Assembly (NCBI GenBank): GCA_000432575.1
Contig: HF996792.1
Coordinates: forward strand, 1 to 12,639
Length of the DNA: 12,639 bases
Origin: Clostridium sp. CAG:762
GTDB taxonomy: Bacteria; Bacillota_I; Bacilli_A; RF39; UBA660
Reading direction: 5' to 3'
Shown here one piece after another: positions 6,299 through 12,639 of the stretch. The notes under the pieces are model-generated. The model saw only the letters and a list, made by a program, of their open reading frames with translations. It ran no database searches and had not been told where the DNA came from. The position numbers were made by a program, and so were the translations under genes. The first letter of the stretch is position 1. Every line of letters starts with the position of its first letter.

Positions 6299-8788
6299 AT
6301 GAAAAAAATTAAAAAAATATTGTATCTATTTGTGGCATTTATAATGTGTTTAGACCCGATAACATTAGTGGCACAATCGAGTAATAATGAGAATCAAATA
6401 AAAAATCATGGTGGTAGTGCCGAAAATAAAGCTGATGGTATTAAAGTAAGCAAGAATATCTATCCAACAGAATTAGAAAATTATTTTGACATTACCTTAA
6501 AAGTACAGACCCAAGAAGAAGCTAAAAGCCAAGATATAGCGGTAGTACTTGTCATGGATGTATCTAATACAATGATTCAAAATTATCTTTCAGCTGGTAA
6601 TGAACCAAAAACTGGTAATGAACCAAAAACAAGATTAAAAGCAGCTTTAGATGCTAGTACAGAATTTTTAAAGAGTTTTGGCAAAAACTCAGATGGAATA
6701 AATGCTAAAAGAAAAATAGGTTTTGTCGCATTTAATAGTAATGGACATATTCTTCAGTCTATGACAGATTGCAAAACAGAAGCTACAGGAATGAGTATAG
6801 CTGAAAGAGTTTTAAAAAAAACAAAACAAATCACTAAAGAGATAGAAAAACCAGATCCAGAAGGATATGGAAAAGATCCAACCCGTTTTACAAATATTCA
6901 AGCAGGACTTCAATTGGCCAATGATTTACTTTATAATAATAGTGAAATTAAAAATATTCAAAACAAATATATAATTTTCTTATCTGATGGTTATCCTACA
7001 ACGTATAGTATTGAAGGTACCTATATTGGTCATAACACTATAAATCCAGATAGTAGATATTTGCATGATGATATTACAAATAGACCATTAATATATGGGA
7101 CCAATTATAGTGATAGAAGTGCTAGCAAAGCAGAAAAAATTGCCAAAACTTTAAGGAATAAAGGTGTTACCATTTATTCTATTGGAACAGGAATAGATAA
7201 TAATTTTCAAACTATTCCCGAATATGAAGCGGCAATGACTTCAAGTTTTTCAACAATAGATAGATATGACTATAATTATTATAATAAATATAATTATAAG
7301 GTTGGAAAACCATCTACCGCATCTACACCAGAAAAAAGGAAACAAGAAGACTTACAAAGTTTTAGACAGTGGTTAGGCGGAAAAGATAGTACTACTACAA
7401 CCAAAATTGGCGATGGCATAGGCTCTGGTTATGGTAGTGGACATTATTTTGATGTAGCAAAAGATATTCAAGAAATGCAAAAAGCTTTTACAGATATATT
7501 TGAAGATATTAAATACTTGTCTGAGGCTTCATGGGTAGCGGAAGACCCAATGAATTCTAATCAAAGCACCGTAAAAGATGTTATTAAATTCGTAGGTCTA
7601 TATGACAAAAGCGATGATAAGAATAAATTAAAAGATTCGATTACCTATGATTCGAGCCTAACTGACATTGAAAACACTTCTAACAATACAGCAAATTATA
7701 ACAATACCGATGATAAAATCAATTGGGACTTAAAAAAATCCAAATATCAAAAAGAAACTATTAACAATGTAACTTATTACAATTATGAAATCAAATATCG
7801 TATAAGATTAAAAAATGAAGCCAGCGGATTTAAAGCAAATCAAATATTCGATACCAATGGAAAAACAACCTTATCTTATGTCGTTAGAGAAAGTGGCAAA
7901 AATCCACGAATAGAAACTATTGATTTCAAAATACCTCAAGTAGAAGGATATTTAGGCAAATTAGAATTCAATAAGGTATCCAATTATAAGGTATCCAATT
8001 ATGGTAACAAACCATTAAGTGGAGCTAAGTTTATCCTAGTCCATGACCATGACAATTGTCCTTGTCAAAAAGAACGCAAATACATGGATAAAAATTATCA
8101 ACTAACAAGCACATCTAACGAAGAAGGAAAAGTAATATTTACAAATATTCCTTCTGGTCACAAATACAAACTAAAAGAAGTAGAAACTGACGAATACCAT
8201 AACATAGATACCACAGAATATCAAGTTACAGTTTCATATGGTAATACCAGTACTAATATACTAAATAAGCAAATAGTTAATAACTATAAAACCAAGAATT
8301 TAATTATTAAGAAAGTTATTGATGGTACTATATCAAACCAAGAATTTAATTTTGAAATAGAAGCTACCTATCAAAATGCTCCTTTAGTAGGAACGTATAC
8401 TATTCAAAGAAAATTAGGAACAAATATAAATATAAATACAGAAAATATAGAATTTATAGATGGTAAAGCAACATTTAAATTAAAACATAATGAAGAAATT
8501 AAAATAATAGATTTACCATATAAGATTAATTATAAGATTAATGAAATAGATACAGATGGGTTTATTGTTAAATATCAAGTTAATGGAACTCAATTTGATA
8601 ATAATAATTTACTTGTTTTGAAAGAAGACAACACAGTAGTGGTTACTAATATTTCAGGATATTTATTACCAGCTACAGGTAGTTCTTCAATGTTAATTTT
8701 GGGAATAATAGGAGTTTTCTTATTAGGAATACCTATTGTTTATATAACACTTAATGTTTTAACAAAAAGGCTGATAATTAAACATTAA
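6299..8788 (+). CDS. VWA-domain tip-type pilin/adhesin with LPATG sorting signal
   Basis: This 829-residue protein starts 6 bases after a G-run ribosome-binding site (AGGGGGA, about 6287-6293). The signal peptide probably ends at LVA|Q (residue 25). The VWA domain spans about 78-405, with a MIDAS variant DVSNT (87-91; the last Ser is Thr), Thr198 and SDG (229-231). A large insertion (235-275) and a Gly/Tyr-rich stretch (320-385) lie within it. Residues 405-550 are a beta-rich linker domain. A SpaA/CnaB-type domain at about 551-665 has Lys in KLEFNKV, Glu in YKLKEVE and Asn in IVNNYK as likely isopeptide-forming residues. A second pilin-type Ig domain covers 667-787. The sorting signal LPATG (790-794), a hydrophobic helix and TKRLIIKH complete it. 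VWA-bearing proteins cap many sortase pili (e.g. RrgA, GBS104), so a tip adhesin role is inferred. An HxHxxCxC cluster (582-589) and three tandem duplications are unusual. Confidence 0.93.
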   Translation: MKKIKKILYLFVAFIMCLDPITLVAQSSNNENQIKNHGGSAENKADGIKVSKNIYPTELENYFDITLKVQTQEEAKSQDIAVVLVMDVSNTMIQNYLSAGNEPKTGNEPKTRLKAALDASTEFLKSFGKNSDGINAKRKIGFVAFNSNGHILQSMTDCKTEATGMSIAERVLKKTKQITKEIEKPDPEGYGKDPTRFTNIQAGLQLANDLLYNNSEIKNIQNKYIIFLSDGYPTTYSIEGTYIGHNTINPDSRYLHDDITNRPLIYGTNYSDRSASKAEKIAKTLRNKGVTIYSIGTGIDNNFQTIPEYEAAMTSSFSTIDRYDYNYYNKYNYKVGKPSTASTPEKRKQEDLQSFRQWLGGKDSTTTTKIGDGIGSGYGSGHYFDVAKDIQEMQKAFTDIFEDIKYLSEASWVAEDPMNSNQSTVKDVIKFVGLYDKSDDKNKLKDSITYDSSLTDIENTSNNTANYNNTDDKINWDLKKSKYQKETINNVTYYNYEIKYRIRLKNEASGFKANQIFDTNGKTTLSYVVRESGKNPRIETIDFKIPQVEGYLGKLEFNKVSNYKVSNYGNKPLSGAKFILVHDHDNCPCQKERKYMDKNYQLTSTSNEEGKVIFTNIPSGHKYKLKEVETDEYHNIDTTEYQVTVSYGNTSTNILNKQIVNNYKTKNLIIKKVIDGTISNQEFNFEIEATYQNAPLVGTYTIQRKLGTNININTENIEFIDGKATFKLKHNEEIKIIDLPYKINYKINEIDTDGFIVKYQVNGTQFDNNNLLVLKEDNTVVVTNISGYLLPATGSSSMLILGIIGVFLLGIPIVYITLNVLTKRLIIKH
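6594..6629 (+). repeat. Exact 18-bp tandem duplication in the tip gene
   Basis: CTGGTAATGAACCAAAAA occurs twice head to tail (6594-6611, 6612-6629), encoding GNEPKT twice just after the MIDAS loop of the VWA domain. The unit is a multiple of three, so the frame is kept. Confidence 0.95.
7971..8000 (+). repeat. Exact 15-bp tandem duplication in the tip gene
   Basis: ATAAGGTATCCAATT occurs twice head to tail (7971-7985, 7986-8000), encoding KVSNY twice at the first strand of the SpaA-type domain. It doubles the candidate isopeptide lysine (Lys559 and Lys564). Confidence 0.95.
8519..8542 (+). repeat. Exact 12-bp tandem duplication in the tip gene
   Basis: TATAAGATTAAT occurs twice head to tail (8519-8530, 8531-8542), encoding YKIN twice in the last pilin-type domain, at a position close to the expected catalytic-Glu strand (KINEIDTDGF). 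Confidence 0.95.
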
Positions 8789-8813
8789 GTAAAAAAAGAA
8801 AGGAAAAAAGAAA

Positions 8814-10220
8814 ATGAAAAAAATCAAAAAAACACTAAGCTTATTACTATTACTAGTACTTAGTCTAGCACAAGTAGGTAATGTAAAAGCAGATGGTACA
8901 AAAGGTACAATTACTATAAAAAATGCTATAGTAAATGAAACTTATTCTATTTATAGAATTTTAGACCTAGAAACATATGATGCACAAAATAATCATTATA
9001 TTTACAGGGCTAACACTAAATGGGAAGCATTTATCAATGATGCAAGTAAAGGTGGTAAATACTTAGAAGCAAAAAATGAAAATGGAAATACATACTATGT
9101 ATGGAAAGAAAATGCTGATCAAGTAAAATTTACTGAAGAAGCAATCGCTTATGCAAAAGCTAAACCTATTGAGACAGAAGCATCCAAGAAAGCTACATCT
9201 ACTACTGTTCAGTTTACAGAATTAGATTTAGGTTATTACCTAGTAAGTTCAAGTGTAGGTTCATTACTACATTTAACTACAACTAATCCAAATGGAGAAA
9301 TTAATGAAAAAAATACAATTAAACCTGAAGTAGATAAGGAAGTAAAAGAAAACTCTACTGGTGTTTATGGTAAAGAAAATGATGCTACAATTGGTGATAC
9401 AGTAGAATTTAAATCTACTATTACAACTGGTGCTGGTTTTAAAGATTATGTTTTATATGATAAAATGAGTACAGGTTTAACATTAAATCCTGGTTCAATT
9501 AAAGCATATGTTATTGATAACAACGATGAAGTTGCAATTGATGAACAATATTATACAGTAAATGAAAATGTAGCAGGGTATACATTTACTGTAACATTTG
9601 ATAATGAATTTATTGCAAAACAACCTAGAAATACTAAAATAGTGGTTAAATATACTGCTACATTAAATGAAAATGCTACTATTGAAGGAACTGGAAATAC
9701 TAATGAAACTAATTTAAAATATGGTAATGATACTACAGAAACAAAAAAAACAACAACTTATACATATAAATTTAATCTAAAGAAAACAGATGCAGACGAA
9801 AACGAAATAAAAGGAGCTGAATTTAAACTATATAAAGATAATAAAGAAATCTTAGTAGTTTTAGAAAATGAAGCAGATTCTATATACCGTGTTGCAGTTG
9901 CGGGCGAAACAGGAGTTACTATTAAAGTAGGTCATGCTACAATTAAAGGTTTAGATGCTGGAACTTATTACTTAGAAGAAGTTGTTAGTCCAGAAGGATA
10001 CAATAAATTAACTAGTAAACAAAAAGTAGAAGTAAAAGGAAAAAATACTGATAATAGTTTTCATATAAATGACATTAGTGTAGTTAACTATACTGGTTCA
10101 TTATTACCTGAAACAGGTGGTATTGGAACAATGCTATTTATTACCTTTGGTTTAATTTTAATCTTAGGATTTGGTTTATTACTAGTTACTAAATTAAGAG
10201 CTTATAAAGCAAATATATAA
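8814..10220 (+). CDS. Backbone (major) pilin with LPETG sorting signal
   Basis: This encodes 468 residues, the size and domain plan of SpaH/EbpC-type shaft pilins. Signal peptide cleavage is probable at VKA|D (26/27); the first six residues (MKKIKK) match those of the tip protein. The N-terminal domain runs to about 165 and ends with LDLGYYLVSSS. The polymerisation lysine is probably in NTIKPEVDKEVK (Lys170 or Lys175), which replaces the classical YPK pilin motif. A fimbrial isopeptide D2-type domain spans 187-310 (IGDTVEFKSTI ... YVLYDKMSTGLT ... NLKYGND). A SpaA-type domain spans 315-426, with Lys in FNLKKTD, an E-box YYLEEVVSPEGY (385-396) and Asn425. LPETGG (431-436), a hydrophobic helix and KLRAYKANI follow. 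The start lies 25 bases after the tip gene. A strong hairpin after the gene separates it from the sortase gene. Confidence 0.95.
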   Translation: MKKIKKTLSLLLLLVLSLAQVGNVKADGTKGTITIKNAIVNETYSIYRILDLETYDAQNNHYIYRANTKWEAFINDASKGGKYLEAKNENGNTYYVWKENADQVKFTEEAIAYAKAKPIETEASKKATSTTVQFTELDLGYYLVSSSVGSLLHLTTTNPNGEINEKNTIKPEVDKEVKENSTGVYGKENDATIGDTVEFKSTITTGAGFKDYVLYDKMSTGLTLNPGSIKAYVIDNNDEVAIDEQYYTVNENVAGYTFTVTFDNEFIAKQPRNTKIVVKYTATLNENATIEGTGNTNETNLKYGNDTTETKKTTTYTYKFNLKKTDADENEIKGAEFKLYKDNKEILVVLENEADSIYRVAVAGETGVTIKVGHATIKGLDAGTYYLEEVVSPEGYNKLTSKQKVEVKGKNTDNSFHINDISVVNYTGSLLPETGGIGTMLFITFGLILILGFGLLLVTKLRAYKANI

Positions 10221-10228
10221 TAATATAT

Positions 10229-10277
10229 AGATATATGGAAAGGATTTTATCCTTTCCTAGTATCTTAAAAAAAGATA
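10229..10277 (+). promoter_or_regulatory. Composite hairpin between backbone pilin and sortase genes
   Basis: GGAAAGGA (10237-10244) pairs perfectly with TCCTTTCC (10250-10257) around TTTTA. Outside it AGATA (10229-10233) can pair with TATCT (10261-10265). A rival pairing joins TATCTT (10261-10266) to AAGATA (10272-10277) just before the sortase ribosome-binding site (GAGG, 10283-10286). No T-run follows either stem, so this is not a standard terminator. It fits an mRNA-stabilising, processing or partial attenuation element that lowers sortase output relative to pilin. Confidence 0.55.
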
Positions 10278-10295
10278 AAAGTGAGGTAAAGTCAA

Positions 10296-11147
10296 ATGAG
10301 AAAAAGAAAGACTACTATTATTATGATAATATTTTTTTTCATAGGACTTTTGACACTATTTTATCCTAGTTTAAGTAATTATTATAATGAAAAAAAGCAA
10401 TCTAGAATGATATCCAATTATGAAAATATTATAAATGGTAATAATTTTATAGATTTTGAAAAAGAAAAAGAGAGTGCTATAAATTACAATATTGCTTTAA
10501 GTAAAATTAAAGAACCTCTTTTGAATTATGATAGATTAAATAATTATTATGATTTATTAAATATTAATAAGGATGGGATGATGGGTTATATTACAATTGA
10601 AAAAATCAAAGTAGAATTACCCATATACCATGGTACTAGCAACGAAGTGTTAAATTCTAGTGTGGGACATATTGAAGGCAGTTCGCTTCCTATTGGAGGT
10701 TTAACTACACATAGTGTTCTATCAGCCCACAGAGGATTACCTTCTGCTAAATTATTTACTAACTTAGATAGGTTAGAAATAGGAGATACATTTAAGATTA
10801 CTATATTAGATGAGGTTTTAACTTATCAAGTAGATAAAATTGTTATAGTTAAACCTAATAATAGAGATAATATAAAAATAGAAGAAAATAAAGATTATAT
10901 TACTTTACTTACTTGTACACCATATGGTATTAATACACATAGGTTATTAGTAAGAGGAGTTAGAATAGAAAATACAAAAAAGAAATCTTACATTACTACT
11001 GAAGGATTTAAAATTAACAATTTAATAGTGGTACCAATATTATCTATGCCTATTATATTACTACTATTAATAATTACAATTATTAAACCTGTTAAAAGGG
11101 TTAATATTAATAAATATGAAGAATTTCTTTATCCACATGGAAGATAA
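10296..11147 (+). CDS. Class C pilus-polymerising sortase
   Basis: Class C sortases cleave LPXTG between Thr and Gly and join pilin subunits through a pilin lysine. This 283-residue protein has the class C layout: N-terminal membrane anchor (7-23), helical prodomain, catalytic barrel and a second membrane segment (about 243-263). Signature blocks are MGYITIEKI (96-104), LPIYHGT (108-114), VGHIEGSSLPIGGLTTHSVL (123-142), catalytic His145 in SAHRGLPSAKLF, Cys207 in TLLTCTPYGINTH and Arg216. In the lid, where class C enzymes usually carry Asp-Pro-aromatic, the best match is Glu73-Pro-Leu. The start at 10296 has GAGG (10283-10286) at 9 bases' spacing. The gene follows the backbone pilin and lies 16 bases before the small pilin, the usual neighbourhood of an SrtC. 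Confidence 0.95.
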   Translation: MRKRKTTIIMIIFFFIGLLTLFYPSLSNYYNEKKQSRMISNYENIINGNNFIDFEKEKESAINYNIALSKIKEPLLNYDRLNNYYDLLNINKDGMMGYITIEKIKVELPIYHGTSNEVLNSSVGHIEGSSLPIGGLTTHSVLSAHRGLPSAKLFTNLDRLEIGDTFKITILDEVLTYQVDKIVIVKPNNRDNIKIEENKDYITLLTCTPYGINTHRLLVRGVRIENTKKKSYITTEGFKINNLIVVPILSMPIILLLLIITIIKPVKRVNINKYEEFLYPHGR

Positions 11148-11163
11148 CTTATGGAGGTTATAT

Positions 11164-12036
11164 ATGAAAAAGTATGCATATATTTTACTTATTCTATGCT
11201 TAATTAGCTTTAATTATGTTAAAGCAGATGTTAGTAATATTGTGGACTTTAATAATAAGGGTTCTATTGAAATAGAACTTAAAGTAAAGGAAGAAAATAC
11301 TACTATAGAAGGAGCATCTATTACAATTTATAAAGTTGCTTTAGCTAATGAAGAAAATCATAATTTAACATTAGATTTTATTGATGAATTTAGTTTGTGT
11401 AATCTTTCTAAAGATAACCTAGATACTAATAGTATAGATAAATGTTTAGATAATAATAATGATGGTATTACTTTAATTACTAATAAAGATGGAATAGTTA
11501 AGTTTAATAACTTAGATTTAGGTCTATATTTAGTTAAACAAACTAATAGAGTAGAGAATTATTCTAAGATAGAACCATTTTTAGTAATGATACCTGAAGT
11601 TATAGAAGATAAATGGGTATATGATATTAAAGCAAAGCCTAAAACAGATATTGTTAGAGTAATGGATGTTACTGTTAAAAAAGTATGGAATTTAAGTAAT
11701 AGTAATAAATTGGGAGAAATAAATAATATTAAGAATATTGAAATATCTTTATTACTTGATGATAAAGTAATAGACAAGATTATTTTAAACGAAGATAATA
11801 ATTGGACTTATACTTGGAAATATTTAGAAAAAAGTGACAAATATAGAGTATTAGAAACTAAAGTTCCTAAAGGATATACAGCATCATATCAACAAGAAGA
11901 TAATTTGTTCATTGTTACTAACACTAAAACTTTAGTTTATACAGGAAATAATCATTATATGGTTAGTATATTATCTTTTGTAGGAATGTTATTTATTATA
12001 TCTGGTTTAGTGTATAATAAGGTTAATAATGAATAA
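11164..12036 (+). CDS. Small pilin, probable base subunit, with atypical LVYTG sorting signal
   Basis: This encodes 290 residues from the ATG at 11164, which has GGAGG (11153-11157) at 6 bases' spacing and opens a proper signal peptide cleaved near VKA|D (21/22). The earlier in-frame ATG at 11116 lies within the sortase gene and would put charged residues before it. The first domain (about 32-160) ends in FNNLDLGLYLVKQT, PFLVMIP and WVYDIKAKPK (151-160), a recognisable pilin motif with Lys160. The second (about 168-254) is a CnaB domain with the E-box YRVLETKVPKGY (227-238) and Asn253. The C-terminus has LVYTG (257-261) where LPXTG is expected, then a hydrophobic helix and KVNNE, so the layout is a sorting signal but Pro is replaced by Val. 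Cys79 and Cys94 are unusual in a Gram-positive surface protein. Gene order and the pilin lysine suggest a basal pilin. The stop overlaps the next sortase gene by 8 bases. Confidence 0.9.
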   Translation: MKKYAYILLILCLISFNYVKADVSNIVDFNNKGSIEIELKVKEENTTIEGASITIYKVALANEENHNLTLDFIDEFSLCNLSKDNLDTNSIDKCLDNNNDGITLITNKDGIVKFNNLDLGLYLVKQTNRVENYSKIEPFLVMIPEVIEDKWVYDIKAKPKTDIVRVMDVTVKKVWNLSNSNKLGEINNIKNIEISLLLDDKVIDKIILNEDNNWTYTWKYLEKSDKYRVLETKVPKGYTASYQQEDNLFIVTNTKTLVYTGNNHYMVSILSFVGMLFIISGLVYNKVNNE

Positions 12037-12592
12037 GATATCTAAGATATTATTTATAATTGGTATTTCATTTGTTTTTAGTGCTTTATTACTATTATTA
12101 CGTTTTGAAGTAGAAGAAGAATATTCTAAAGATATGAATGATAATACAATGGGTGTTTTATTAGATAAAACTAATAATTTAGATAATGATAATATTGATA
12201 GTATAGTTATTAATAATATAGAATATGTTGGCTATTTAGATATTCCAACTTTAGAATTAAACTTAGCTATTACAAAATATTATTCTTATAATTCTCTAAA
12301 GATATCTCCCGCTGTTTATTATGGTTCTATTAAGAATAATAATTTGGTTATATGTGGTCATTCATATAAAGCTCATTTTGGTAATTTATATAAGTTAAAA
12401 AAAGGAGATTTAGTAATATTTACTGATGTTTTAAATAATAAATATATATATGAAGTTGAATTGGTTGAGGAGTTATTACCTACTTCTATAAAGGAGATGA
12501 TCGAAAGTGATTTTGATTTAACCCTTTATACTTGTACTAAGGATGCTTTAAAAAGAGTAGTGATAAGATGTAATATGGTTAGTGCAAACTAA
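12029..12592 (+). CDS. Second sortase, probable wall-anchoring enzyme for the pilus
   Basis: This 187-residue protein has an N-terminal membrane anchor (about 6-25) followed by a sortase barrel. Catalytic residues are His111 in VICGHSYKAHFGNL, Cys169 in LTLYTCTKD and Arg176 in LKRVVIRC. GYLDIPTLELNLAI (68-81) is the usual first strand. There is no second membrane segment and no class C lid, so it is not a pilus polymerase. The short Cys-Arg spacing and the HFGNLYKLKKGD block resemble small class A/D-like sortases; I cannot assign the class firmly. Its ATG lies within the end of the LVYTG pilin gene (8-base overlap), so the two are translationally coupled. A plausible role is attaching the pilus base to the wall. 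A second extra cysteine (Cys181) is near the C-terminus. The reading frame ends inside a terminator stem. Confidence 0.9.
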   Translation: MNKISKILFIIGISFVFSALLLLLRFEVEEEYSKDMNDNTMGVLLDKTNNLDNDNIDSIVINNIEYVGYLDIPTLELNLAITKYYSYNSLKISPAVYYGSIKNNNLVICGHSYKAHFGNLYKLKKGDLVIFTDVLNNKYIYEVELVEELLPTSIKEMIESDFDLTLYTCTKDALKRVVIRCNMVSAN

Positions 12593-12603
12593 TCTTTTTT
12601 TTT
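12577..12603 (+). terminator. Intrinsic terminator of the pilus operon, overlapping the last stop codon
   Basis: GGTTAGT (12577-12583) pairs with ACTAATC (12588-12594) around a GCAA tetraloop (7 pairs, one G-U). Nine T follow at once (12595-12603). The TAA stop (12590-12592) is part of the right arm. Nothing gene-like can be supported in the remaining 36 bases. Confidence 0.85.
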
Positions 12604-12639
12604 AGCTTTTGCTACGCTGTTGTAGTTCTTTAGATAAAA

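Noticed and set aside
11116..11163. Upstream ATG (11116) as start of the small pilin
   Set aside because: It lies inside the sortase gene, lacks a good ribosome-binding site, and spoils the signal peptide. GGAGG at 11153-11157 points to 11164.
12603..12639. Possible 3' end of a convergent minus-strand gene (reads LSKELQQRSKS then stop)
   Set aside because: Only about 11 codons lie in the window, and another reading frame is also open over the same stretch. It is plausible but not supportable.
1..12639. CRISPR, tRNA, rRNA, insertion sequence or integrase
   Set aside because: No regularly spaced repeats, cloverleaf-like segments, transposase/integrase motifs or terminal inverted repeats were seen on reading either strand.

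Overview
The window is AT-rich DNA from a low-GC Gram-positive bacterium (Bacillota; an anaerobic gut lineage of Bacilli or Clostridia is my inference). It has peptidoglycan genes (mraY, ftsW) and sortase-anchored surface proteins. Translation fits the standard bacterial code: TGA ends one gene at 5632-5634 and tryptophans are TGG. No tRNA, rRNA, CRISPR array, transposase or integrase is visible.

Layout. (1) 1-1629 is the 3' part of a large secreted protein with InlB-type repeats and a von Willebrand A (VWA) domain. It has no C-terminal sorting signal, and an AT-rich hairpin follows it. (2) 1728-2069 encodes a small one-pass membrane protein with its own promoter and a clear terminator. (3) 2187-2582 encodes a PH-like small protein with a well-formed promoter. 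(4) 2728-4851 is a remnant of the division/cell-wall (dcw) cluster: mraY followed directly by an ftsW-type SEDS gene. murD does not lie between them and murG does not follow. The best start for ftsW is a non-canonical ATT codon at 3766. (5) 4852-5133 is an intergenic stretch holding one or two terminators and then a strong promoter with a dyad over its -10 element and a possible leader peptide. (6) 5134-12592 is a complete sortase-dependent pilus operon, closed by a terminator whose stem includes the last stop codon.

Pilus operon. The order is coiled-coil protein, signal peptidase I, VWA tip-type pilin (LPATG), backbone pilin (LPETG), class C pilus sortase, small pilin with an LVYTG signal (probably the base), and a second sortase. 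Inferred workflow: the signal peptidase processes the pre-pilins, the class C sortase polymerises backbone pilin behind the tip protein, and the second sortase, whose gene overlaps that of the LVYTG pilin, attaches the base to the wall. The role of the coiled-coil protein is unknown.

Points most worth following up: the AUU initiation codon of ftsW; the degenerate LVYTG signal paired with an overlapping sortase gene; a composite two-hairpin element between the backbone pilin and sortase genes; three exact in-frame tandem micro-duplications (18, 15 and 12 bp) in the tip gene; and an HxHxxCxC cluster in the tip pilin.
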